Assembly (NCBI RefSeq): GCF_001693515.2 | Contig: NZ_CP042968.1 | Location: 6,634,001 to 6,698,000 of the forward strand | Reading direction: 5' to 3' | Length of the DNA: 64,000 bases | Origin: Bradyrhizobium paxllaeri | GTDB taxonomy: Bacteria; Pseudomonadota; Alphaproteobacteria; Rhizobiales; Xanthobacteraceae | In this document: positions 37,190 through 45,188 of the stretch, piece by piece | Position numbering within the stretch: the stretch's first letter is position 1 | Layout: the number at the start of each line of letters is the position of its first letter | Position numbers and translations under genes: made by a program | The notes under the pieces: model-generated | Databases searched by the model: none | What the model was told of the DNA's origin: nothing | The model's input: the letters and a program-made list of their open reading frames with translations, nothing else

Positions 37190-39235
37190 GTGCACGCATT
37201 ACGTGCGGCTTGGCCGAGCAAATCTGGCTCGCAGCATGGTCAATTCGAATTCGACAACGGCTTCGACGGCCCCTTCCCGTTTGGCTTCCACTGGTCCGGC
37301 GGGGGTCAATCAAGCGGGTTGCCCTGGTCGATCCACGGTCACCATCAGATTCCGAACTGGTGCCCGCAACCGCCGGCGCCGGTCACGATCCAGTTCCGCA
37401 GCTTTGACGGTTCGGGAAACAATCTCTCCAGCCCCGGCCTCAATGCCGCCGGTACCGCGGTTGACCGTATTGGTCCCGCGCATTTTGCGGACGGTGTTTC
37501 CGATCCGCTCGACGGCCCCAATCCGCGCACCATCAGCAATGTCGTCGTTGGCGAGGGCGACGCGAACGTCCCGAACGAGCAAGGCGTGTCGGCATTCATG
37601 TACGCCTGGGGCCAGTTCATCGATCACGATCTGACGCTGACACGCAGCGACGGCGTCAATGACATCAGCATCTCGGTGCCGGATGGCGACCCGGTGTTCG
37701 GCGACGGCTCGATCATGCCCATGACCCGCGCGATCATTGATCCGTCGAGCGGAACGGGTCCGGACAATCCGGCCACTCCCCTCAATTTCAGCAGCGGCTG
37801 GCTCGACGCCTCCATGGTCTATGGCTCCGACGCGGCGACGGCGGCGAGCCTGCGCCTGCCCGACGGGCACATGAAGACCTCGGAGGGCGGCAATCTGCCG
37901 ATCGTTAACGGCCTGTTCGCCGCCGGCGATCCGCGTGCCGCGGAGAACTTTGCGCTTACCTCACTGCACGCGCTGTTCGTGCGCGAGCACAACTATCAGG
38001 TCGACAAGCTGCACAAGGCGCATCCGAACTGGAGCGGCGACCAGCTCTATAACTACGCACGCGCCATCGTCACGGCGGAAATCGCCAACATCACGTACAA
38101 TGAGTTTCTGCCGAACCTGATCGGCAGTGGCACGATCGGGGCTTACCACGGTTACAATTCCAGCGTCGATCCGCGCCTCTCGCTCGAGTTCAACATCGCC
38201 TTCCGCTTCGGGCATTCGATCGTCTCGGCGGAAACCGAGGGTCTGACCGAGAGCGGCGAGATCGTCGAAGGATCGGAGCGCGAACTCAGGGATATCTTCT
38301 TCGCGCCGCCGTCGGATTTTGTCGCATCCGGCGGCGCCGATGGGCAGTTGCGCCATCTGGCAGGCGACCCGTCGCAGGCAATGGACGTTCGCATCGTCGA
38401 GGATCTGCGCAATTTCCTGTTCGACCCGCCCGTGAGCATGGATCTCGCGGCGATCAACATCCAGCGTGAACGCGATTTCGGTGTCGGATCGCTCAACGAC
38501 GCGCGAGAATCGCTCGGCCTCGCCCGGTATACGGATATCGACCAAATCACTAGCGATCCGGGAACGCGGGCGGCGTTGAAGATAGCGTTCTCGAACAACG
38601 TCGATCTGATCGACCTCTGGACCGGCGGCCTGGCCGAGAATCATGCGCCCGGCGCGCTCATCGGGGAAACTTTCCAGACCGTCATCGCCATACAGTTCGA
38701 GGCCTTGCGCGATGGCGACCGGTTCTGGTTCGAAAATCAGGGCTTCGACACCAGAACACTGCAGCAGATCAAGCAGACGACGCTTGCCGACATCATCCTC
38801 CGCAACACCGATACCCAACATATTCAGGACGATGTCTTCATCTCGTACACACGGCACACCGGACTAAAGGGCGGCGTCGAATCGGAAGATCCCGAGGCGC
38901 GCCAGCTCGTCATCGGCTCGGACGGCAAGGACACGCTGATCGGCGGCCCGCAGGGGGATTTCCTGTTTGCCGGCACCGGAAAACAGACGCTCACGGGATT
39001 GAGCGGCGCCGACCATTTCGTCTTCGACAAGGGCGCGACCAAGGCTGTCATCACCGACTTCCAGCCCGGCATCGACAAGCTCGAGTTCAAGCATGCCGGA
39101 AATCTCGACTGGCATGATGTCCGCATCTCATCCGCGCACGGCAATGCCGTCGTGTCGGTCGGCGATGACAGCATCGAACTGGTTGGCATTCGTGCCTATG
39201 CGCTTCACAAATCTGATTTCATCTTCGACGTCTGA
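37190..39235 (+). CDS. Animal-type heme peroxidase with RTX-like C-terminus
   Basis: A 681-residue peroxidase of the animal-heme (peroxidasin-like) family. The distal His is at about residue 146 in WGQFIDHDLT and the proximal His at about 342 in FRFGHSIV; the Arg in RERDFGVGSLND is another family mark. From about residue 575 the C-terminus has calcium-binding-type repeats (GSDGKDTLIGGPQGDFLFAG, TGLSGADHFVFDKG) ending in a hydrophobic strand. With no N-terminal signal, this predicts type I secretion. The start is GTG behind GGGGAGG. No type I secretion genes are adjacent. Confidence 0.88.
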   Translation: MHALRAAWPSKSGSQHGQFEFDNGFDGPFPFGFHWSGGGQSSGLPWSIHGHHQIPNWCPQPPAPVTIQFRSFDGSGNNLSSPGLNAAGTAVDRIGPAHFADGVSDPLDGPNPRTISNVVVGEGDANVPNEQGVSAFMYAWGQFIDHDLTLTRSDGVNDISISVPDGDPVFGDGSIMPMTRAIIDPSSGTGPDNPATPLNFSSGWLDASMVYGSDAATAASLRLPDGHMKTSEGGNLPIVNGLFAAGDPRAAENFALTSLHALFVREHNYQVDKLHKAHPNWSGDQLYNYARAIVTAEIANITYNEFLPNLIGSGTIGAYHGYNSSVDPRLSLEFNIAFRFGHSIVSAETEGLTESGEIVEGSERELRDIFFAPPSDFVASGGADGQLRHLAGDPSQAMDVRIVEDLRNFLFDPPVSMDLAAINIQRERDFGVGSLNDARESLGLARYTDIDQITSDPGTRAALKIAFSNNVDLIDLWTGGLAENHAPGALIGETFQTVIAIQFEALRDGDRFWFENQGFDTRTLQQIKQTTLADIILRNTDTQHIQDDVFISYTRHTGLKGGVESEDPEARQLVIGSDGKDTLIGGPQGDFLFAGTGKQTLTGLSGADHFVFDKGATKAVITDFQPGIDKLEFKHAGNLDWHDVRISSAHGNAVVSVGDDSIELVGIRAYALHKSDFIFDV

Positions 39236-39256
39236 AGGCGTGGTGGATTTCGAAAC

Positions 39257-39287
39257 GAACCCGGCATACCCTGAGATAGCCGGGTTC
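39257..39287 (+). terminator. Hairpin after the peroxidase gene
   Basis: The arms GAACCCGGC (39257-39265) and GCCGGGTTC (39279-39287) pair perfectly over nine bases, 21 bp after the peroxidase stop. There is no long T-run, so it may act as a weak terminator or as 3'-end protection. Confidence 0.5.
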
Positions 39288-39345
39288 AGGTGGCGTGCCG
39301 TGGTGTCGGACTTCGGCACGTTCGAGCCGGTTGGATAGCTACGTC

Positions 39346-39738
39346 CTACGGGTTCCAGCCGCCGCTGCAATACGGACGCGTGATGATTTCGAGCAGATGA
39401 CCGTTCAGGTCCTCGAAATAGAGACCGCGTCCATCATCGTGGTCGTTGACCTCCCCCGGCTTTCGCTGGCCAGGATCAGCCCAGTAAGGCAGGTTCCGCT
39501 CGCGAATGCGATTGAATATCGCGTCGAATTCGGCGTCGCCGACCAGGAAGGCGTAGTGCTGGCGAGCAATCTCGCTTTCGGTATTCATATAGTCGAGATT
39601 GGCGTCGTTGTTGGTCGTGACCATGTAGAACGGCCCCCAGCGCCGCGGCGCCGGCAACCCCAACATCTCCGCGAGGAACCCAGCCGAGGCCTTGCTGTCG
39701 CGAGCCGAAAGAATGGTGTGGTTGAAGTCGATGGCCAT
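39346..39738 (-). CDS. VOC family protein (glyoxalase/bleomycin-resistance fold)
   Basis: A 130-residue single VOC-domain protein: MAIDFNHTILSARDSKASAGFLAEMLGLP, with the first metal-type His, and a C-terminal GRGLYFEDLNGHLLEIITRPY holding the usual His and Glu. GGAGGTC precedes the ATG at 39738. Many such proteins detoxify or rearrange small metabolites, and no substrate can be told. It lies back to back with the remnant GntR gene. Confidence 0.85.
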   Translation of the reverse strand: MAIDFNHTILSARDSKASAGFLAEMLGLPAPRRWGPFYMVTTNNDANLDYMNTESEIARQHYAFLVGDAEFDAIFNRIRERNLPYWADPGQRKPGEVNDHDDGRGLYFEDLNGHLLEIITRPYCSGGWNP

Positions 39739-39774
39739 GTCGGACCTCCGCCGCACCAAGTCCTTCGTGAAAGG

Positions 39775-40272
39775 ATGGTTCCCGCTTCCGAGGGTCTGCT
39801 CGAGCCGGTGCGAAATCGCGGGTTTCGCGTGGTTGCGCTCTCGTCAAAGGAACTCAACGACATCTTCGCCATCCGCGTGCTGCTTGAGATCCCCTGCGTC
39901 GCCGACATCGCGCGCGCCGGTCTTGCGCCGGCACAGCTTGCAGAGTTGCGCGAGCTTGCAGCGGCGACCAAACGCGCCGCCGATGCCGGCAATCTGATCG
40001 AGTTTCTCGAGACCGACCGCATGTTTCACGTCGGGCTGATCGAAACGCTCGGCAACAAGCCGCTCACCGAGCTGGTGGAGACGTTGTGCGATCGCGTCCG
40101 GCTTCGCGGCTTCAGGAACGCCTCGGGCCGCGACTACATCGCGCAGTCGGCAGCAGAGCATTTTGAGTTGCTCGATTTCCTGTCGCAGCAGGACGAAGCC
40201 GGAGCCGTCGCAGTGATGCGGCGCCATCTGGAAAGGTCGCGACAGGTCTGGGGTGACGGGCACGCCGCATAG
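39775..40272 (+). pseudogene. GntR-type regulator remnant lacking the DNA-binding domain (FCD only)
   Basis: The frame from ATG 39775 encodes 165 residues. The first part, ASEGLLEPVRNRGFRVVALSSKELNDIFAIR, corresponds to the last turn and wing of a GntR winged helix running into an FCD domain. The FCD domain then continues complete to the C-terminus with LEFLETDRMFHVGLIETLGN-type helices. The preceding 50-60 residues of HTH are absent: only 36 bp separate this ATG from the divergent VOC start. It is probably a 5'-truncated regulator. A functional ligand-only protein is the alternative. Confidence 0.7.
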
Positions 40273-40327
40273 CGGCGCAACGATCGTTGGTGTCAACGCG
40301 ATCGAGCCGAGCGGCGAACGCCTCACC

Positions 40328-41188
40328 TCAAATCGTCGGTCGCGATGGCCCATGTGCAAGCGTCAGCAGAGCCGCAGCGAGTGCCGCGGCGGCCTTGTCG
40401 GGCCGTGTCTTTTCGTAAAGCGCGAACTCGAGGTCCGGAAGCCGCGGCAGGCCCTCCGCGGCCCCGAGAATACGCAAGCCCGCGATGACGGCGCTTGCAG
40501 GAAGGGGCGTAATCGCAAGGCCCGCCAGCGCCGCCGCGCGCAGCCCGGTCAGGCTGGGGCTGGTGTACATGATCTCCCAGGTGAGGTCGCTGTCCTGGAG
40601 CGCGTTGAGCGCCGCCTCACGCGACACGGACCGCTCGCGATAGAGCGCCAGCGGCAGCGTCGCGCCGGGAACGAGATCGAATGTGTCGGCTGCGACCCAG
40701 ACCAGGGATTCGCGCCATACCAGACGCCCTTTCGAGGTGCCGAGCGGACGCTTGGCAAACACCACGTCGAGCCGTCCTGCATTGAGCTGTTCGATCAAGG
40801 GCGCGCTGACGCCGATCTGCACCTCGAGCTTCACCCCCGGATGCAGTGCTGCAAAGCGGCCGAGCGCCGAAGGCAGCGAGCCACCGGCGACCTCCTCGAC
40901 CACGCCGAGGCGCACCGAGCCGGACAGGCGCGGCGCCGCAAGACGATGACGCGCCGCTTCCTCCAGCTGCAGCAGGCGGCGGGCATCGCCCAGCAGCATT
41001 TCGCCATCGTCGGTCAGCGCGACGCTCCGTGTCGTGCGGCGAAACAACGGGCGCTGGGTCTCGGACTCCAGGCGCTTGATCTGCTGGCTCACCGTCGACT
41101 GCGTCAGGTTGAGCTGTTCGGCGGCGCGATGAAAACCGCCGAAATCGGCCACGGCAACGAAGGCACGGAGCAGCTCGAAATCCAGCAT
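40328..41188 (-). CDS. LysR family regulator of the malonate module
   Basis: A 286-residue LysR regulator. The HTH is at residues about 5-62 (ELLRAFVAVADFGGFHRAAEQLNLTQSTVSQQIKRLES), and the periplasmic-binding-like effector domain follows from about residue 90. It is divergent from mdcA with a 107-bp gap holding an AT-rich dyad of LysR-box form. It probably activates malonate use in response to malonate or malonyl-CoA. Confidence 0.9.
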   Translation of the reverse strand: MLDFELLRAFVAVADFGGFHRAAEQLNLTQSTVSQQIKRLESETQRPLFRRTTRSVALTDDGEMLLGDARRLLQLEEAARHRLAAPRLSGSVRLGVVEEVAGGSLPSALGRFAALHPGVKLEVQIGVSAPLIEQLNAGRLDVVFAKRPLGTSKGRLVWRESLVWVAADTFDLVPGATLPLALYRERSVSREAALNALQDSDLTWEIMYTSPSLTGLRAAALAGLAITPLPASAVIAGLRILGAAEGLPRLPDLEFALYEKTRPDKAAAALAAALLTLAHGPSRPTI

Positions 41189-41191
41189 GCA

Positions 41192-41214
41192 ATTGATCCA
41201 TTTTCTCGATCAAT
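41192..41214. promoter_or_regulatory. LysR-box dyad between the LysR gene and mdcA
   Basis: The arms ATTGATC (41192-41198) and GATCAAT (41208-41214) are separated by nine bases and contain a T-N11-A core. The site lies at the LysR start and about 90 bp before mdcA, a normal place for a LysR activation site. Confidence 0.6.
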
Positions 41215-41295
41215 CATATTATAAAATATCGCTTTTGTAATCAATAGCGGCTCCCTACTTTTGGTTGCAACGGGCAGCAGCCAAGGAGCTTCATC

Positions 41296-42942
41296 ATGAC
41301 GGACCGGTCTCCGAACAACCGCACCGCGCGCCTGGCGCGGGCCGCCGCGCTCTGCGGCACAAGCACAAAACTCTGCCCGGCGGACCGCACGACGCAGTTG
41401 CTGGAAGCCATCATCGAGCCCGGCGACCGCATAGCGATCGAAGGCGACAACCAGAAGCAGGCGGACTTTCTCGCTTCCGCACTGGCGAAGCTCGATCCCG
41501 CGCGAGTCCATGATCTGCACATGGTGCAATCGGTCATCGCACTGCCCGAACATCTGGCCGTGTTCGAGCGCGGCGTCGCAAACCGCCTGGACTTCGCCTT
41601 TGCCGGACCGCAAAGCCGCAAGCTCGCCGAACTCGTCGCAACGAAGGCGCTCAGGATCGGCGCGATCCATACCTATCTCGAACTGTACGCGCGCATGCTG
41701 GTGGACCTGACGCCGCGCGTCGCGCTTATCGTTGCGGACAAGGCCGACCGCGACGGCAACCTCTATACTGGTCCGAACACCGAGGACACGCCCACCATCG
41801 CCGAAGCAGCGGCATTCCGCGGCGGCATTGTGGTGGCGCAGGTCAACGAGATCGTCGATCGCCTGCCCCGTGTCGACATTCCCTCTGACTGGATCGATTT
41901 CGTGGTGCCGAGCCCAAAGCCTTATCTGATCGATCCGCTGTTCACGCGCGACCCTGCCAAAATCAGGAACGAGAACGTGCTGATGGCGATGATGGCGATA
42001 TCAGCGGTATACGAACCTTACCAGGTGCAGCGCCTCAATCACGGCATCGGCTATGCCACCGCCGCGATCGAACTGATCCTGCCGACCTTCGCCGCACAGC
42101 GTGGACTGAAGGGCAAGGTCGCCCGGCACTTCGTACTCAACCCGCATCCCACGCTGATCCCTGCGATCGAAGCCGGCTTCGTCGACAACGTCTATTGCTT
42201 CGGCTCCGAGCTCGGCATGGAACGCTACGTCTCAAGCCGTGCGGACGTGTTTCCGGTCGGCGCCGACGGCAATCTCCGCTCGAACCGTGCGCTGGCTCAG
42301 GTCGCCGGCCAATATGCCTGTGACCTCTTCATCGGCGGCACGTTGCAGATCGATGCCGCGGGCAACAGCTCGACGGCCACAAAGGACCGGATCACAGGTT
42401 TTGGCGGCGCGCCGAACATGGGCGCGGATGCCCGCGGCCGGCGCCACGACACGCCTGCCTGGCTGCGCGCCGGCCAGGAAGCTGGAGAGAGCCTGCGCGG
42501 ACGCAAGCTCGTGGGGCAGATGGTGCAGACGCGTCAGCCAAACGGCGCACCGAGCTTTGTCGAACGGCTGGACGCGTTCGACCTCGCAGCTTCCGCGGGT
42601 TTCGCACTGCCGCCGGTGATGATCCATGGCGACGACGTCAGCCATGTCATCACCGAACGGGGCGTGGCCAACCTGCTGCGTTGCCGGTCACCTGGGGAAC
42701 GCGAAGCCGCCTTGCGCGCCGTCGCAGGCGACACCGATTTCGGCAGGCGGCAGTCGCCTGAAGCAACCGACGATCTGCGCCGCCGCAGCATCGTGATGTT
42801 CCCCTCCGACCTCGGCATCGACGGTAAGACGGCAACACGCGACTGGCTCGCAGCCAAATCGATCGACGAACTCGTGACGGCCTCCGGCGAACTCTACGTG
42901 CCGCCGGCCAAATTCCGCCGAACCCCCAGCGCCGCTGCTTGA
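41296..42942 (+). CDS. mdcA: Malonate decarboxylase alpha subunit (malonate CoA/ACP transferase)
   Basis: A 548-residue MdcA. In the multi-subunit malonate decarboxylase this subunit moves the thiol carrier from acetyl to malonyl. It starts with ALCGTSTKLCPADRTTQLLEAII, has GDNQKQADFLASALAKLDP and, further on, the conserved TGFGGAPNMGADARGRRHDTPAWL. AAGGAG precedes the ATG. The other subunits (MdcB-E, G, H) are missing nearby. The next gene instead encodes malonyl-CoA decarboxylase, so this MdcA may work alone as an acetyl-CoA:malonate CoA-transferase. Confidence 0.92.
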   Translation: MTDRSPNNRTARLARAAALCGTSTKLCPADRTTQLLEAIIEPGDRIAIEGDNQKQADFLASALAKLDPARVHDLHMVQSVIALPEHLAVFERGVANRLDFAFAGPQSRKLAELVATKALRIGAIHTYLELYARMLVDLTPRVALIVADKADRDGNLYTGPNTEDTPTIAEAAAFRGGIVVAQVNEIVDRLPRVDIPSDWIDFVVPSPKPYLIDPLFTRDPAKIRNENVLMAMMAISAVYEPYQVQRLNHGIGYATAAIELILPTFAAQRGLKGKVARHFVLNPHPTLIPAIEAGFVDNVYCFGSELGMERYVSSRADVFPVGADGNLRSNRALAQVAGQYACDLFIGGTLQIDAAGNSSTATKDRITGFGGAPNMGADARGRRHDTPAWLRAGQEAGESLRGRKLVGQMVQTRQPNGAPSFVERLDAFDLAASAGFALPPVMIHGDDVSHVITERGVANLLRCRSPGEREAALRAVAGDTDFGRRQSPEATDDLRRRSIVMFPSDLGIDGKTATRDWLAAKSIDELVTASGELYVPPAKFRRTPSAAA

Positions 42943-42953
42943 TGGAGGCAACG

Positions 42954-44252
42954 ATGAGTCCAGCCAGTCAAACCTCAGCCAACGCGTCCATTGCCAAGCT
43001 TGACCGCGCCAAGCAACTTGCAGCGGCGCTGCTCTCCGAGCGCGGAGAAGCATCCGGCGCGCTGATCGCACGCCAACTGCACGACGTGCTGCACGCGCTC
43101 GACGCAAGCGATCGGCACGGTTTTCAGCGCTACCTCGCGGCGGAGCTTCGACCCGACAAGGCGGTGCTGCGCGCGGTGGCGGAGCACTATCTCGCCGACA
43201 GCACGGCGGAAGCTGCCGCCGCTCTCGCACAGGCCGCCGATCCGCCGCGGCAGGAATTGCTGCGGCGAATGAACATGGCGCCCGGGGGCACGAGTGCGCT
43301 GATCGCTATGCGCAGCGAAATCGGACCGCGGCTGCGCGGCGAACCCGAACTGAAGCTGCTCGACGCCGACCTCAAACATCTGTTGGCTTCCTGGTTCAAT
43401 CGCGGCTTTCTTGAATTGCGGCGTATCGACTGGCAGTCGCCGGCCGCGGTACTGGAGAAGCTGATCGCCTACGAGGCGGTGCACGAGATCAAGGGCTGGG
43501 ACGATCTGCGGCGCCGGCTTGCGCCCGACCGCCGCTGCTTCGCCTTCTTCCATCCCGCGCTCCCCGATGAGCCTTTGATCTTTGTCGAGGTCGCGCTGGT
43601 CGAGGGGCTGGCCACCGCCGTGCAGCCGCTGTTGTCACGCGACACCGACGAGCATGCCAGGCGGGCGCAGGCCGAGCGCTCCGACACTGCGATCTTCTAC
43701 TCGATCTCCAACTGCCAGGATGGCCTGCGCGGCGTCTCGTTCGGCAATTTCCTGATCAAGCAGGTGGTCGAAGAGTTACAGGCGGAATTTCCGCAACTGA
43801 GGCGCTTCTCCACCCTGTCGCCGGTGCCGGGCTTCCGCCGCTGGCTTGACCAGGAACTCGCGGATGCCGGCGATCGCGATGCAACCCTGTTGCGGAACGT
43901 CGAGGCCGACGGCTGGTGGCATGATCCGGTGCAGAGCGAAAAGCTGCGCCCCGGCCTGATGCGGCTTTGCGCCCGCTATCTGACGCGGCCGTTCCTGCCC
44001 GGAAGCCGCATCGATCCCGTGGCGCGCTTCCATCTCGGCAATGGCGCGCGGCTCGAGGGGATCAACTGGCTCGGCGACACCGCGTCGCGCGCGATGGCGG
44101 AATCCTGCGGCATCATGGTCAACTATCTCTACGACCATGACAGCATCGCGGACAACCACGAGCATTTTGTCCGTGGTGCGCCAATCGTGCGCTCGCCTGA
44201 TGTGGATACGCTGCTTGCAAATACGGCAGCCGCGCGAGGCTGCTCCGCCTGA
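42954..44252 (+). CDS. Malonyl-CoA decarboxylase
   Basis: A 432-residue MCD (MatA-type) that converts malonyl-CoA to acetyl-CoA and CO2. The helical N-domain spans about residues 1-150. The catalytic GNAT-like domain has Ser289 in TLSPVPGFRRWL and His360 in ARFHLGNGARLEGINW, equivalent to the serine-histidine pair of characterised MCDs. GGAGG lies five bases before the ATG at 42954, just after the mdcA stop. It is coupled to mdcA in what looks like a two-step malonate pathway. Confidence 0.93.
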   Translation: MSPASQTSANASIAKLDRAKQLAAALLSERGEASGALIARQLHDVLHALDASDRHGFQRYLAAELRPDKAVLRAVAEHYLADSTAEAAAALAQAADPPRQELLRRMNMAPGGTSALIAMRSEIGPRLRGEPELKLLDADLKHLLASWFNRGFLELRRIDWQSPAAVLEKLIAYEAVHEIKGWDDLRRRLAPDRRCFAFFHPALPDEPLIFVEVALVEGLATAVQPLLSRDTDEHARRAQAERSDTAIFYSISNCQDGLRGVSFGNFLIKQVVEELQAEFPQLRRFSTLSPVPGFRRWLDQELADAGDRDATLLRNVEADGWWHDPVQSEKLRPGLMRLCARYLTRPFLPGSRIDPVARFHLGNGARLEGINWLGDTASRAMAESCGIMVNYLYDHDSIADNHEHFVRGAPIVRSPDVDTLLANTAAARGCSA

Positions 44253-44323
44253 GACAGACGTAACGACGAGCCCTATCTAATCGTACTTCGACTGACACCT
44301 CAAACGAAGGAGACGACACCATG

Positions 44324-45097
44324 ATGAGCCGACGCGCATTTTCGACTGCCCTGCTTGCCGGCGCGGCAGCCTCGCTGCTTTCCACACGCGGCACGGCCGC
44401 AACCACAACGCCGGTCAAGGCACGCAATGTCGTGCTCGTGCACGGCTTGTTCACCGACGGCTCGTGCTGGTCCGAAGTGATTGCACGATTGCAGGCGAAG
44501 GGCCTCAACACCACTTCCGTTCAAAATCCCTTGAGTACGTTGCCCGATGCGGTCGCCTCCGCGGAGCGCGTGCTGGCGCGGCAGGACGGCCCGACGGTTC
44601 TGGTCGGTCACTCCTTCTCCGGCATGATCGTCACGGAGGCCGGCGTGCATCCAAACGTTTCCGCGCTGGTCTACGTGGCGGCGCGCGCGCCTGATGCAGG
44701 CGAAGACTATACCGCTTTGGCCAAGACATTCCCGACGCCGCCGGCAAGCGCCGGAATCGTGTTCGACGGCGATGAAGGCCGTCTTTCCGAGGAGGCTTTC
44801 CTGCGTGATTTCGCGGGCGACCTGCCGAAGGAGAAAGCAAAGGTACTCTATGCCGTGCAGCAGCCATTCCACAAGGCGCTGCTATCAGGCAGGACCACGC
44901 ATGCGGCATGGCGGACCAAGCCGAGCTACTACGCCGTTTCGACGGAAGATCACACCATCAATCCCGACCTTGAGCGCTTCATGGCCAAGCGGATGGGCGC
45001 TAGGACAATTGAAGTAAAGGCCAGTCACGTCTCCCTGATCTCCCATCCCGAGGAAATCACGCGGCTCATCCTCGAAGCCGCGGGGCAGCAAGGTTGA
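44324..45097 (+). CDS. Exported alpha/beta hydrolase (Tat signal)
   Basis: A hydrolase of about 257 residues with a twin-arginine-type signal (SRRAFSTALLAGAAASLLSTRGTAA). The fold shows VVLVHGLFTDGSCW (oxyanion region), the nucleophile elbow VGHSFSGM and a C-terminal His in KASHVSLISHPEEI. It resembles the small esterase/hydrolase group with an HG-x-x-x-DGS-x-W loop. A second in-frame ATG at 44321 precedes it. It follows the malonate genes by about 70 bp, but a functional link is not evident. Confidence 0.82.
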   Translation: MSRRAFSTALLAGAAASLLSTRGTAATTTPVKARNVVLVHGLFTDGSCWSEVIARLQAKGLNTTSVQNPLSTLPDAVASAERVLARQDGPTVLVGHSFSGMIVTEAGVHPNVSALVYVAARAPDAGEDYTALAKTFPTPPASAGIVFDGDEGRLSEEAFLRDFAGDLPKEKAKVLYAVQQPFHKALLSGRTTHAAWRTKPSYYAVSTEDHTINPDLERFMAKRMGARTIEVKASHVSLISHPEEITRLILEAAGQQG

Positions 45098-45121
45098 CGA
45101 AGAAAATCACGGAACGATCGT

Positions 45122-45179
45122 GATCCGCGACTGGAGCCGTCGTCCTTTCAGTGGGCGCGAAAGCGGAAAGTCGCGGATC
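45122..45179. terminator. Long hairpin between convergent genes
   Basis: Eleven-base arms GATCCGCGACT (45122-45132) and AGTCGCGGATC (45169-45179) pair perfectly, with an inner CTTTC/GAAAG pair (45145-45149/45159-45163). It lies between the hydrolase and TPR-CHAT stops and probably separates the two convergent transcripts. It lacks a U-tract. Confidence 0.5.
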
Positions 45180-45188
45180 GAGGGACCG

